Shown here: piece after piece, positions 46,428 to 57,621 of the stretch | Layout of the letters: each line of letters begins with the position of its first letter | Position numbering within the stretch: the first letter of the stretch is position 1 | From: Drosophila miranda | Taxonomy: Eukaryota; Arthropoda; Insecta; Diptera; Drosophilidae | NCBI RefSeq assembly: GCF_003369915.1 | Contig: NW_022881614.1 | Coordinates: 28,155,326-28,219,325 of the forward strand | Direction of reading: 5' to 3' | DNA: 64,000 nt | Position numbers and translations under genes: made by a program | The notes under the pieces: model-generated | What the model was told of the DNA's origin: nothing | The model's input: the letters and a program-made list of their open reading frames with translations, nothing else | The model's database searches: none

Positions 46428-46564
46428 TATGTACGCACATACCTAGGTATATATGGCTCACAAGGAAAAACAAAGTACGCACAAAGAAGCTGTTCATTCA
46501 TCTCCGAATTCGACTGCCGCATTTTTTCCAGTCCATTACAGTGGGGAGGCAGACGGAACACCAA

Positions 46565-46650
46565 TGCGGAGAGAGAGAGTGAGATAGAGAGAGTGAGAGA
46601 GAGAGAGAGAAAGAGAGAGAGTGAGAGAGAGAGCGAAAGAGAGTACGAGA
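46565..46650. repeat. GA-rich microsatellite
   Basis: About 85 bp dominated by gagagagagtgagatagaga-type repeats. GA-rich tracts are bound by GAGA factor and, on X and neo-X chromosomes, resemble the core of MSL recognition elements; no function here can be claimed. Confidence 0.85.
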
Positions 46651-46765
46651 CGTTGTCCAGGCCCTGCAGTACCAGCAGTGAGCGATGACGAATGTCATCT
46701 ACAATGTCATCCAGGCGTTGACGCCAGCCAAATCGAACCCTTTGTTTTTTCTTTTGTTTCTTTCT

Positions 46766-47030
46766 TTTCCGCGCGTGCCGAACGTAATTCGGTTCTGCCG
46801 ACCGTGCGCAGTAGCAGAGAACTTCGTTTTATCTTTTCGTCTTCTTTGCGCCTGCGTCGACAGAACTCTTTTTCTTTCTTCGCTTTGCATTTGCTATTTT
46901 CCGCGCGTGCCGAACGTAATTCGGTTCTGCCGACCGTGCGCAGTAGCAGAGAACTTCGTTTTATCTTTTCGTCTTCTTTGCGTCTGCGTCGACAGAACTC
47001 ATTTGCTTTGTTCTTTGCTATTTGCAATCG
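46766..47030. repeat. 132-bp tandem duplication
   Basis: The block ttccgcgcgtgccgaacgta to gcgtcgacagaactc occurs twice with a 132-bp period (ccgcgcgtgc at 46769 and 46901) and almost no differences. Open frames of 120-140 codons across it only mirror the duplication. Confidence 0.9.
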
Positions 47031-47279
47031 TCACACGGAGTTTTAATAAGTGAAAATAAGTAATCTGTGATTATTATTATTATCAGGTAAGTGCAGTTTT
47101 TAAATAATTAATAATATGTGTTGTACGCGTGTTAAATAATTATTTCAGCGGCGGTGAAGATGAAAATACCCGACGAGCCAGCAGAAAAAGTGATTCGGAA
47201 GGCTATTCACAACATTAAGAATAGTCATTTTCAGAAGACCTCAAGAGAAAAAAAATACAAAGCAGACAATAATGAATAA
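47020..47279 (+). CDS. Small spliced reading frame, 39 codons, unknown
   Basis: An exon ending ttattatcag at 47086 is followed by a textbook donor gtaagtgc. A 62-bp intron (47087-47148) ends tatttcag, and the next exon has ATG at 47160, 39 codons in total (starting MKIPDEPAEKVIRKAIHNIK), stop at 47277-47279, then AATAAA signals near 47281-47310. The product would be small and lysine-rich. I do not recognise it. It lies between the 132-bp duplication (possible promoter) and a hairpin array, so it may be the remnant of a mobile element. The splice signals are seen directly; expression is inference. Confidence 0.35.
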
Positions 47280-47338
47280 TAATAAATAAAAATAATTGGA
47301 AAAATAAACAATTACAATGTATTACTTTTTATATTAAA

Positions 47339-47572
47339 TGCATGATTTTTCGTGAAAAATCATCACTTATTAAGTGCATGATATTTAGGTAAAAATCATC
47401 ACCTATAAAATGCATGATTTTTAGGTAAAAATCATCGCTTATTATGTGCATGATCTTTGGGCAAAAATCATGCATTTAATAAGCGATGATTTAAGCCAAA
47501 AAATCATCACTTATAAAATGCATGATTTTTCGTGAAAAATCATCGCTTATTAAGTCATGATTTTTCGGCAAT
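47339..47572. repeat. Array of tandem short hairpins
   Basis: Five to six units of about 36 bp, each containing tgcatgatttttngtnaaaa followed by atcat, so that ATGATTTTT faces AAAAATCAT across a 4-base loop. The spacers are cacttattaag or cgcttattatg. One unit contains an extra inverted copy. The array can fold into a series of cruciforms. Confidence 0.85.
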
Positions 47573-50400
47573 GCTCGATGACAATTTCATCGATTATACC
47601 CTAGGACATCTCCATGCTAATGTCATCAGCTCAGCGTATGGCCATCGACTATGTCATCGGGGGTAGTGACGCGGTCATAGACGTGTCAGCAGCTGAGTCA
47701 TTAATGACCCGTACTGCAGGGGCATACGTGCTGTGCGTGATTATCACGCAACTAGCACGTGCTTTTGGCTTGGCTTTGGCTCTGTTGTTCTTGCCGTCTT
47801 ACACTCTCACTCAATTATCCACCTCACCACTCTCTCGCGCTTTACAAACAAAAACAATCTAAATACAAACAGAGAGTGACAGATGCATACTGTGGTTTAA
47901 AATAGTATACATTCATATATGTACATATGTACATACATTTGTATATCCCAGTAGAATTGTATTTCTAAATGAACATTGTGGAACTGCTTGAATGAAGTGT
48001 CGTTATGTTTCAGTTATGTACATCAAGAGGCGACACAGAAATTTCTTTTAACGAAATTTAAACCGTAATATGTATTATTATCGTTGCTACAGAAATCTCT
48101 TTGGGTTATTTTCAAATCTCTATCAGTCATAACCTAGGTCAACAAAGATGTTTGGTGATTTGGAATAAGTGAAACACATTTCACAAAAAAGTGAAGCCAC
48201 AAATATGTACATATGTGCATACGTACATACATACATAAATATTTATGAGATACCGCTGATAAACTGCATAGTAATAAGCGCCAAGGTCGTATTTAGAATT
48301 TTTTTGTGCACTGTATATAACACACTTATGCCTTATTGCCTGGTAACGCATTCGACGCATTTCAATTACATATTGTAAGTGCTTGGATTTTTCTAGTGCA
48401 GTAGGTGTAGATTGCAATCAAATCAGAACGGGATGCGCTGTAGTAAAGACTCCGACGTGACTAATGGGGCATCCTCATCGCCCCCGCCCCCACATGGACT
48501 TTTAATATGTTGTCGTAGAAAGATCTAAAAAAAACTTCTTTGGCCGCCACCCGGCAACACAATCGACTACATTTTGGCAAGAGGTTCGTTCTGACCAGTT
48601 CTCGGACTTTGTTGGGGTTGGGGAGAGGGAAATCTAAAGCAGAGAGAGGAAGAACAAGATATTCATAGCCTTTATATATCAGGCAGTCCGTGCGTGCTCA
48701 AAATATGCTGTTGTTGTTCGAAGGGTACATTAATCAGAAGGTATGGCAGCCCACTGTTGAGGTGCCATAGATTGCAGACTCCCCACAGGTATGCAGCAAG
48801 TCTGCACTCATCAAGTAGGCACTTCACAATGGCGTAATTTTCTATCTCACCAACTGGAGTACATATGTATGAATAAACTGATTTTTTTCTTCCCCCTTAA
48901 GCAATTTAAAAAAAAATAGAATATCAAGTGCACAAACAGTCGCTTGATTCGTCTTACCTTACCTTCTGTTTAATATACTCTGGCCGGCCTGTTTTGCTTT
49001 TAGCTGCCGCTCCGGCGCACTTACGACTGAGTTGTTCTTTGGAAGTGCGCTGGTCAAGACGCGAAAATCTGAAACAAAGTGCATCAAAGAGTAAGATCCG
49101 TCTAAAAACATTAGTAAAAGTGCTAAAAGAATGTGTTAACAGTACTAATTTACAAAATTGTGCTACATTGAGGTAGCCATAGAAGCAACTGTAAACGCAC
49201 AGTAGGGAAGAGAGGACTACGAACTGCCGGTCGATATTTGTAGTCAACCCCACACTTTGCTCAGTACAAGAAGGTAAACTAAACGTACATACATACTGAT
49301 GTATAAATTATGGCTCAATGAAAGTGACAGGGCTGAAATATATTGAAATTTAGCCTATCTCGGTACGATTTCGTGATGGTCGATGGTCGATTATCCATCT
49401 AGTCATTCTTATCGCGCTGGACTGCAATATCCACTAATTGGCAAGCTAGACGAGCCAGTACATACTATAAATAACATACACATATGATACTCGTGGTAAA
49501 AAGAAGTGAACAAATTTTATCTTTTTTATGAGCACTTATTTTTCCAACGCTGGTCATATATTAAGCAAATCTAATGAGAGGCGTTATCTGATAATAAAAG
49601 TATTTTGAAGTCATTGAGGTGAAGGGATCCATATCGAACAGCAACCGCTCTTCCGAATGCTGAATAAATAAACCATATTTATCTACGAATGCCTGCCCAC
49701 TTGGCCTTTTAGATACCCCTTAGCTGGCGCACCCCATACATTGTTAGTTCACGAAAAAAACAAATTACATACTTGAGTATTATTTACATGGGAAACGCTG
49801 AAATGTTGTTGGCATTGAAATCTAGAATTATCGTTTTTGTTGTATTTGTACACAGTAAAAGCGGACGGAGAGAACAAATTTGCTATAGCATATCAAGTTC
49901 TGATGAGAAAGCGATTTAGAACCAGTCCGACCAATCAGATCAGATCCTCAATTTGTAAAATCTGTTAAAATGTATCGACTTTGTCGCTGGTATGGAAATA
50001 GACTTAATGCATTCGAAATTTTAAATCTATTCAGGCTATCTTCGGGGGCCGAAGCTTTGAGTGCCCTTGAATTTCGAGCGTTCGTGTATTTGTATGGGAG
50101 TTGTTTTTCGAAAGATTTGTTCTAATGCAGCTACTATATCAAATAGTGACGACATTTGTATTTTTTTGTTGACTCCGTTTTTATTATCACATATTTAAGA
50201 GGTTAAATTGTTTTTTTGGACGATCATTGCTATGGTGGCTATATGATTTAGAGACTCGAACTTGCCTTTTCCGACAACTTTTAGAAAAGAGAGTCAAATT
50301 ATGCGTAGCTGCCAGGAACTCGACAATATTTATGGGGGATACTTTGGGGGTACTTATCCTGCCTTGTGACATCAAAATCATTTATCCTTTGTTCATTTGC
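47573..50400. other. Gene-poor stretch upstream of Drat-like gene
   Basis: No domain-bearing frame seen. At about 49000-49091 a moderately GC-rich segment ends caaagagtaagatc, which could be a 5' UTR exon with a donor. The acceptor catttgcag at 50393-50401 precedes the coding exon of the dehydrogenase. Exon pairing is inference. The rest is AT-rich with TACA repeats. Confidence 0.4.
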
Positions 50401-50496
50401 AGCGGAACAACAGATACCTCGCTGTCGTTAAACTCATTGTCCCTGACGTCTGCTCTGCCGCCGACCGATACAGATCTTCATCATACACCACACAAC

Positions 50497-51716
50497 ATGA
50501 ACAAATTGTGTCGCCAAGTGTCAATTGAGTCGCCCGGGCTGGGGGCTAAAAACTGCGTCTTCAACTTTTTTGTGCCCATCGAGAACTCGCCAGCACTGGG
50601 TGCTCGGATCAGGATTGTGTGCGCAGGCGCATGCTACCGTCGACGGGATCGCTCCAATTCTATAACCAGCATGTCGTCAGTGTTCTCAGAGTTGAGCGAT
50701 TACTGTCCGTCGGTGAATTCGATGTCGCCCGCTCACCAGGGCATTCGAGAGGGCTCGTTCTTTCCGGGCTTCGAGGTAGCAGGCGTAATTGAGGCCCTTG
50801 GCTCAGAGGTCACAGAGACCAACAACTGTGGACTGCGGATCGGACAGCGCGTTATTGTCTATCCGTTCGATGAGACCCCGGCCGGCTATGCCGAGCTCCT
50901 GGTGGTACCCGATTTGAAGCACATCGTGCCCATACCCGACAGCCTGCCAATGGAGGTGGCGGCTATGCTGCCCACGGGCGCCCTATTGGCCATGAACGCC
51001 GTCTTCAAGGCCCAAGCCGTGGTCACACAGATCCTCGCTCAGCGCGCAAGCTCTGATCCAAAGAAGAAGTGCAAAATCCTAATTGTCGGAACTGGCGGCC
51101 TTGCACTGTGGGCAGTGCGTATTGCTTCCTATCATTTTGCCTTGGCTGGCGCCGATAATGTGGATATCACAGTGGCTAGTCTTCGAGACGAGGGCTTCCG
51201 TTTGGCCACAGAAATTAAGAAGTAAGTGAAATTGAATAGTGCTGCTCCAGACTGAATACTAACATGAAAATTCTGTGTTCGTGTCTTTCCCCCTGCAGTG
51301 TCAGTGTTGTTCAGTGGAACGAATGCTTGTATGAGCCACAGCTTATTGAGCGCACCAAGGATGTATGCGGTGGGGCTGTCGATGTGGTGATTGACTTTGG
51401 CACAACTTCCAGAAGTCTCCATCGGTCCATGCACTGCCTGTCTAAGGGTGGTGTGGTCTTGATCAGCGACGAGGTGGCCGAGAACTTGCTACCAAAGTTT
51501 TCAAGGCTGTCGAACGAGTACCAGCAGGATATTACACCAATTTCAAATGGTACCGCCGAACAGCTGGCGGAACTGGTGGAGCTGGTTGCCACAAAGAAGA
51601 TTGAGCCGCCGCCACACTCCGTGTTCCCCTGCGAGCAGGCCGTCGAGGTTATCCAGAAGCTGTGTACCTCCGAAATACCAGGACGCGCCATTCTTCGCTT
51701 CCACGACATAGAATAG
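50497..51716 (+). CDS. Drat: Drat-like MDR-family dehydrogenase
   Basis: Exons 50497-51221 and 51299-51716 join across a 77-bp GT-AG intron (AA|T codon) and give 380 residues. It is a medium-chain dehydrogenase/reductase. The N-terminal GroES-like half has FFPGFEVAGVIEALGSEV and GLRIGQRVIVYPFDETPAGYAELLVVP. The nucleotide-binding half has ILIVGTGGLALWAVRIAS and GGAVDVVIDFGT. Canonical zinc ligands are not obvious, so catalysis is uncertain. I chose the ATG at 50497 because it follows an acceptor at 50401; the frame is open farther upstream but reads into intron. No lesion seen. The name Drat (CG1600) rests on memory of the family and the neighbours. Confidence 0.8.
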
Positions 51717-52692
51717 ACGTTGGGTCGGAGGCCAATCAGCATATTCTCTGCTATCAAAACATTAATTCATTCAATATCGATATTTGTTAGTTGTATTCAA
51801 GTGACACACAACCACAAAACACTGCTAGCAGTCTGCAACACTCTCGAAGCGGATTTAATTGTGCTTAATTTGTTGTTGGCTCTTGTTTTGTAACATTATT
51901 TAGGACTGTAGCCATACGCAGTGATCATTTCTCCTCATTTCGTTTCATTGATTTGATTTAGAGTTCTAAGAATTTTGAGTATTATGGTATGTACATATAG
52001 ATTGTGATTTATTTTATTTTTAAGCAAACCAAACCAAACCACACCCGAGATACTCGTACTTTTGCGTATATGAGTACAGGTCATCCAACACTAACTTACC
52101 CCCAAACAACCCAATGAGAATCAGTAGTCGAATATTATGCTTCTTTAATGATTTAGTACAGGACAAAGCAGAAGCGGATTACAGAATAAATGTTATACGT
52201 ATTATACATAAAATTGTTACGCATGCGATGCAAGACGTTTAATTCAATTGCTTGATATTTATACTCATTACGTACGTACCCAAAACAACATTATACTCTA
52301 CTCTTATTCATAAATAAAAGCACACCAATTACCAATGCAAAAGATTCTCTGGCAGCCATCTATAGCCCAACGATGACTCAGTACTCATCATGCTACTGTT
52401 CGGAGCTAGTTCTTTACTTTCACTGCACCGGACACCAGGTACTTTTGTTGTCCAAGAGTATAAAGTGTATATATACTATAGTATATAGTATCGTATCAAA
52501 TTCTTATAGTTTAGCGTGAATTAAGTTTTTAACGACGATTCCACTTTGTATTAGAGACTGTGTACTATAGCCCTCCTTATCCGACAGCACATCATAGAAG
52601 GCGTTCATTGACCACTCCGATTTGTAGATATACTGGAAGCGTATAAAAAAGTATAATATTATATAAACGGATAAGCGACTATATTCTGGATC
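51717..52692. other. Intergenic, 3' UTR of the Drat-like gene
   Basis: AT-rich, with AATAAA-type signals at about 52185 and 52313. No gene seen. Confidence 0.5.
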
Positions 52693-53745
52693 ATGCAAGA
52701 GCGCCGCCGAAGACTTCGGGCATATCGGAAGTCACGCAGAAAATTCTCCTGCACTGTTTACGGCATCACCTTGGCCTGGCTGGTGCTGGCCCTATCCCAG
52801 TGGTTGGCTGTCTGCTTGCTGTAAGTTTAGTTGAGACTTGGTGCAGTGGTGCACCAGGTGAATCTTTGCATTCTAATCTTTAGAAAGGACTTCCGAGATA
52901 ACGTCAACAAGTATTATTGGATAAGTTTGATATTCTTTATTTCTGCTATGCTTTTGTTCACGATGTTTATATTCATCAAGAGGCTGCGATTCGTGCTCTG
53001 CCTAAACTGGCTGCTCAGCTTACTCATTGTGAGTAGTTGTGATTCGATATGGTAAGACAGTCGGTTGAGTTTTCTCATGTTTATATCCGTTTAGGTGGAG
53101 TTTCTGATCATCGGACTATTCGCGCTGTCGGCGCAAACTCATTGGAAAAACTTGATCGCATGGTTCCTCATCTGTGCGCTCTTGACATATCTGTTCATAT
53201 TAATCGGATCCATTTTACCGGTAAATATAGCTATGTATATACATCTCTAAGCCCCGATCTCGACCTCATAATCTTTCATAGCAAGACCTTACTCTGAATG
53301 TAGTCATTCTGTTTGTGGTAGCTTTCCTTATCCTTTCTATCACCGTCTTCATGAGTATGATACATAAAATTATGAATATGTCGTATTCGTTCTACGCTTA
53401 TATGGTTTGTATTGGGCTCATTGTGCTGATGGTAGGTCTAGGTGTCGTCCCATGGATATACTCCTATAAAGCGTCTTTTATCCTTATCCTTCTCAGTTCG
53501 TGATGTACCATGCCCAGACAATCAATGGCGGACGATTTGCGGAGATGCGTATCCGAGACTACCTGCTGGCATCTCTCATTCTCTTCAACGACTTCATCAT
53601 CATTTACATGTTAACCATCTACCCACAGGTCATCAACAACAAAAAGTCAACGCCGTCCAACACGACAGATTCATATAATTCTAAAGAAAGCGGTTATGAA
53701 GACAGCACGACCACAACTGAGGAGGTTGTTGTAAATTGGGGTTGA
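52693..53745 (+). CDS. Lifeguard/Bax-inhibitor-like membrane protein
   Basis: Five exons (52693-52820, 52884-53028, 53095-53220, 53282-53431, 53497-53745) with GT-AG introns of 50-66 bp join in frame to 265 residues. Seven hydrophobic segments are seen, for example YGITLAWLVLALSQWLAVC, LISLIVEFLIIGLFAL-type runs across exon joints and YLLASLILFNDFIIIYMLTI. The HAQTINGGR...DYLLASLILFNDFI block near the end corresponds to the conserved TMBIM C-terminal region. The acidic Ser/Thr-rich tail follows the last segment. These proteins modulate calcium leak and cell death in ER or Golgi membranes. Closest fly relatives are the CG30379/Nmda1-type genes; I do not give a symbol. No lesion seen. Confidence 0.8.
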
Positions 53746-54066
53746 GTTGACCAAATGGAAGGATGGAAGGAAGGCACGCATTGCCAACAATTTTGTTCCT
53801 GGGTTTAACTGCATAAACTAAAAATCGAATGTCTTGGATTTAAATTTTAACGTTTTATTGAGGTGTGGTCTGTGGTGAGTTTCGTAATAAACTAAATAAT
53901 AACAAACGCGACGAACAGTGTTGGAAAGCAGACGAAAATAAATTGCGCCAAAACGAAGCAACGCAAAGAAGAGATTGTGGCACAGAAAACAAAACCTATT
54001 TAAAATAGCTGACGAATCAGAATTTCGGCACTAAAACAGCTCGACTCTCCATAAATCAACAACGCT
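53746..54066. other. Intergenic region and Orc1 upstream sequence
   Basis: Contains aataaacta at about 53887 (probable poly(A) signal of the Lifeguard-like gene) and the short Orc1 5' region. No TATA box is obvious. Confidence 0.45.
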
Positions 54067-54550
54067 ATGGTTAACAAAGAAAATGTGATTAGTTGTTGCC
54101 AGCAGGTGAAGTGGATCGGTAGCCACGACCCCAGCAAGTTTGTGAAAAATCTTGAGCACAAAAACGTTTACTTCTATAAAAAGTGCATTTACGGGCCATT
54201 GACACTAACAGTGGGAGACTACATATTGGTGTCCAATGCAGATGCGGCAGAACCAGATACGGTGGATGGTTGCGATGTCGCCAAGATCCTTTATCTGTAC
54301 GAGCTTCGAGAAATGACTCACAAAGAGCCCTGTCGAGCCATCGTCCAGTGGTACTCTCGCCCAATCGCCATTCCGCATAAGGTGTTTGATGCAGACGATA
54401 TTGCCATTGACCTCAACCTGGAAGTGATCGAAGAGCATCGTCCCTACGACAACGACGTGGCCTTGGGAGCCATTTACCGAAAGTGTCTGGTACTGGAAAG
54501 CACATCACAACTCTCTGCCGAGCAGATAGTGCAACGCGCTTTAGTTAAAC

Positions 54551-54596
54551 TGAAATCTTCTGACTACCCCATGTGAAATCTTCTGACTACCCCATG
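54551..54596. repeat. 23-bp tandem duplication in Orc1
   Basis: The 23-mer beginning tgaaatcttctgactacccc occurs twice in a row (54551-54573, 54574-54596). Because 23 is not divisible by three, the second copy is read from its own TGA and ends the protein at residue 169. Confidence 0.95.
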
Positions 54597-56234
54597 TTTG
54601 TAAGCCGATACAAGTTCATCAAGGTGAAGAAGCTTTATCGCCTGATACCCCTGGAGATACAGCTGGACGAGCCCGATGACAAATCATCATCCCGATCCCG
54701 ATCACGGAAATCGCTATCAAACCGTAATGAACCCAAATCAGGTTCAGCCTGTTTGGCTGTTGCTGGTGAGGCAGCTACCACGGAGAAACGAAGGCGGGCT
54801 TCCATGGCCGCGGCCAGTTCGCTGGAGTTTGTGGATGTCAACTACTTCAACTGCGACAACAAAGTGTCGCCCATCAAGATAGTAGGGGGTCGCAGCGTGG
54901 TGCGGCTTTCGGAGAAGAAAAAGAGATATTCCAGAGCTGAGGCAGAGGTTAATGCCAACTACCTGACGGCTTCCCCTCTGACAGAAAAGAACGCTAAAGT
55001 GGAGACGCCCAAGTCCAGGGCGTCGGCTGCACGCCGTAACCTGAATCTGAGTTTGGACAGAGGCGCAGACAGCGCAGCGGACTCGGACTGTCTGAATTAT
55101 TCAATAGTGCAGCAGACGCCGGACCCAAGGACACCCTCAAATGATATGAAAATCAAACTGCGCATCTCGGAGCGAAGAAAGTCTGTGCGCCTTGCTTCGA
55201 TAGATCACGATCCACTAGCCGTTGACGATCCCAAAGACACACCTACCACACAGGGACGCAAGCGACTTGGTGTCAACAATGGGGACATTTATCACACTCC
55301 CACTAAGAAAGCGAGGGAAGCGCTGGACATCAATACCGGTGCACAGGAGACTCCCTCGACGCGACGGAAGAGCATCCTTAAGTCGGCCACTAGTCGACTG
55401 GGTAAGTCGATAGGTTGTCCCTTATTAGGCGACCCACTCTAATCTTCTCTACTACAGCTGAGGGCACACCCAGAAGAAGCATCCAACTATCCAACATTGT
55501 GGAGCAGCGTGTGTTCAAAGACAATGAAATAATATCGACACCTAAAAGAGGACGCAAAACGAAGTCCACTGAGGACGCGGACGCAGACTACTCGCCAAGA
55601 TTTGTTCAGAAAACGCCCACTCGAGCGCGACGCATAAGCGCCACTGCCAAGTCAACAGTGACCCCGATTCGTGGCACCGCTGCAACTTCAGCTTCAGCTG
55701 CACCGATAACACCTTCACAAAAGCTGAAGAAAATACGCGCCGGCGAGCTCAGTCCCAGGGCAAGCCCGTGGATGAATCCCGCAAGTCCCAGCTGCAGCTG
55801 GCACGTGAGCAGCTACACGTCTCCGTTGTGCCCAAGAGCCTGCCGTGTCGCGAAAAGGAGTTCGAGAACATCTACAGTTTTCTGGAGGGCAAGGTTCAGG
55901 ACCAGAGCGGCGGCTGTATGTATGTATCTGGCGTCCCTGGCACTGGTAAGACTGCCACTGTCACAGGAGTCATTCGCACACTGCAACGCCTAGTCAGCCA
56001 GGACAAGCTAGCCGACTTTGATATCCAGATATACAAACAGCTCACTGGCAAGACTGTGTCTTGGGAGCATGCTTACACACTGCTGGAGAAGCGTTTCATC
56101 ACGCCAGCACCGAGGCGCGTGACCACAGTTCTGCTAGTCGATGAACTGAACATATTGTGCAACAGGCGCCAGGATTTGGTCTACAATCTGCTCGATTGGC
56201 CGACCAAATCAGCTGCCAGACTGGTTGTGGTCAC

Positions 56235-56540
56235 TGAAATTTAAGAATAGTTTTTCTAAATAACGATACCGAAACAACTTGGGTGACTGCAATTTTGTAT
56301 TTTAATACGACGAAAAAAAAGGAGTGCGTGCGTTCGATTTCATGGATTTTTCTCGACTTCCTTCATATATTAAAACAATTTCTTCTGTGCCTACCTTACC
56401 TACGGTGGCAAAGCGGGGCGAATTCGCCAAGAGCGAGAGAGCGAGCTTTTATTGCGCTCCCGCTTTGCCCTAGCCTAACTTACACTAGACTTCATGAAAT
56501 ACTATCCTAATAACAATTATTATTATCCAATGGCGCTACA
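56235..56540 (-). repeat. BEL element 2 3' LTR
   Basis: 306 bp; begins TGAAATTTAAGAATAG and ends GGCGCTACA. Confidence 0.9.
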
Positions 56541-56567
56541 CCGGCCCCGTTGAAGGCCTGGAAGGCT

Positions 56568-57590
56568 TCAAACTATTGGCAGAAGCGTCAATTTGTGGAT
56601 TGGCCTCCTGAACGTGGCTCCGCTGCTCGTCCTTAGTTCGACCACTCTGACCCTTCCGTCCTGCCCGGCGGTTGTTCCGACCACCCTTCCGAGGAGCCAC
56701 TGTTGAGGGGGCAGGTTGTCCTCGGCGACGATTACGAGGTCGCCTTCCTTTATGTTTGGCTCCTCCTGGTGCCACTTGCATCTTACTTGCAATCCCAGCA
56801 CATACTCCCGGGACCATCGCTGCCAGAACATTTGCCTGGCTGACGAGACAAGCCGCCATCGCTTTAAGCAGCTCAGACCCTCCTGGTCCGGTGTCCTGGG
56901 TGCTGGGGGTGCGATGAGCGGCCCGCCTGTCAGCAGGTGCCCGGGAGTCAGCTCGTCTCCGTCGCTTGGGTCTGGGCTTAGGGGTCCTAGCGGGAGCGAG
57001 TTGAGGACCGCCTCGATCCCGACCAGCACGGTCTCCAGCTCCTCTGCGGTGAGGAGAGCGCTTCCGACTGCCCGTAGGAGTAGGCCCTTGGCAGACTTCA
57101 CACCGGCCCCCCAAAGTCCGCCCATGTGCGGTGCTCGAGGCGGTATGAAAGCAAACTCGCACCCGCTTCTTGACGCAAATTCGCTTATCGCGTCCGCTTC
57201 CGCCTCTATCTTCCTCCGCAGTTCGCTGAAGTGGCGACTTGCTCCGACGAAATTTGTCGCGTTGTCGCAGTTCACGCGTTGCGGACATCCTCGACGACCG
57301 ACGAACCTTTGGAATGCCAACAAGAAGGAACTAGTCGTCAAATCGGAGACAATTTCTAAATGAACCGCCTTGGACGCAAAACAGACAAATAACGCTATGT
57401 AGGACTTATAAGGGGGCCTTCCACGAATTTTCAGAGTCGTATAGACTGGGCCACAAAAATCAACGCCACATACTGAAAATGGGCGGAGAGCACGGAGCCG
57501 GTCTGCGGGTAAGTTGCCCATCATTTGGGTCTGGAGTAGCGGCTTTCATTTAAAGCAACGAATACACGACCTAACTGTCGCCCTGCAGAC
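56568..57590 (-). pseudogene. BEL element 2 integrase
   Basis: The open part (57524-56568, 318 codons) has the catalytic D of VCGVDFCGPVY, the second D in VNCDNATNFVG and the E-containing turn of the DDE core region, then the tail PNIKEGDLVIVAEDNLPPQQ and RRPIHKLTLLP. Upstream, QAVCRATVRSCIRCF belongs to the zinc-binding N-terminus, but a TGA at 57546-57548 separates it from the core. Confidence 0.8.
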
Positions 57591-57621
57591 CGCCTGAGCA
57601 TTCACTATCCAAATGCGCTGT

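Noticed and set aside
46621-47053. Overlapping 120-140 codon frames with repeated peptide blocks
   Set aside because: They mirror the 132-bp DNA duplication; frames are open on both strands and in two phases, as expected for a duplicated GC-biased non-coding block.
54573-55442. Second start for Orc1 after the duplication
   Set aside because: The ATG at 54571-54573 belongs to the duplicated codon context; a protein starting there would lack the BAH domain and still meet the frameshift and BEL insertion.
56536-57288. 250-codon minus-strand frame rich in Arg
   Set aside because: Alternative phase of the BEL integrase, which has clear domain matches in its own frame.
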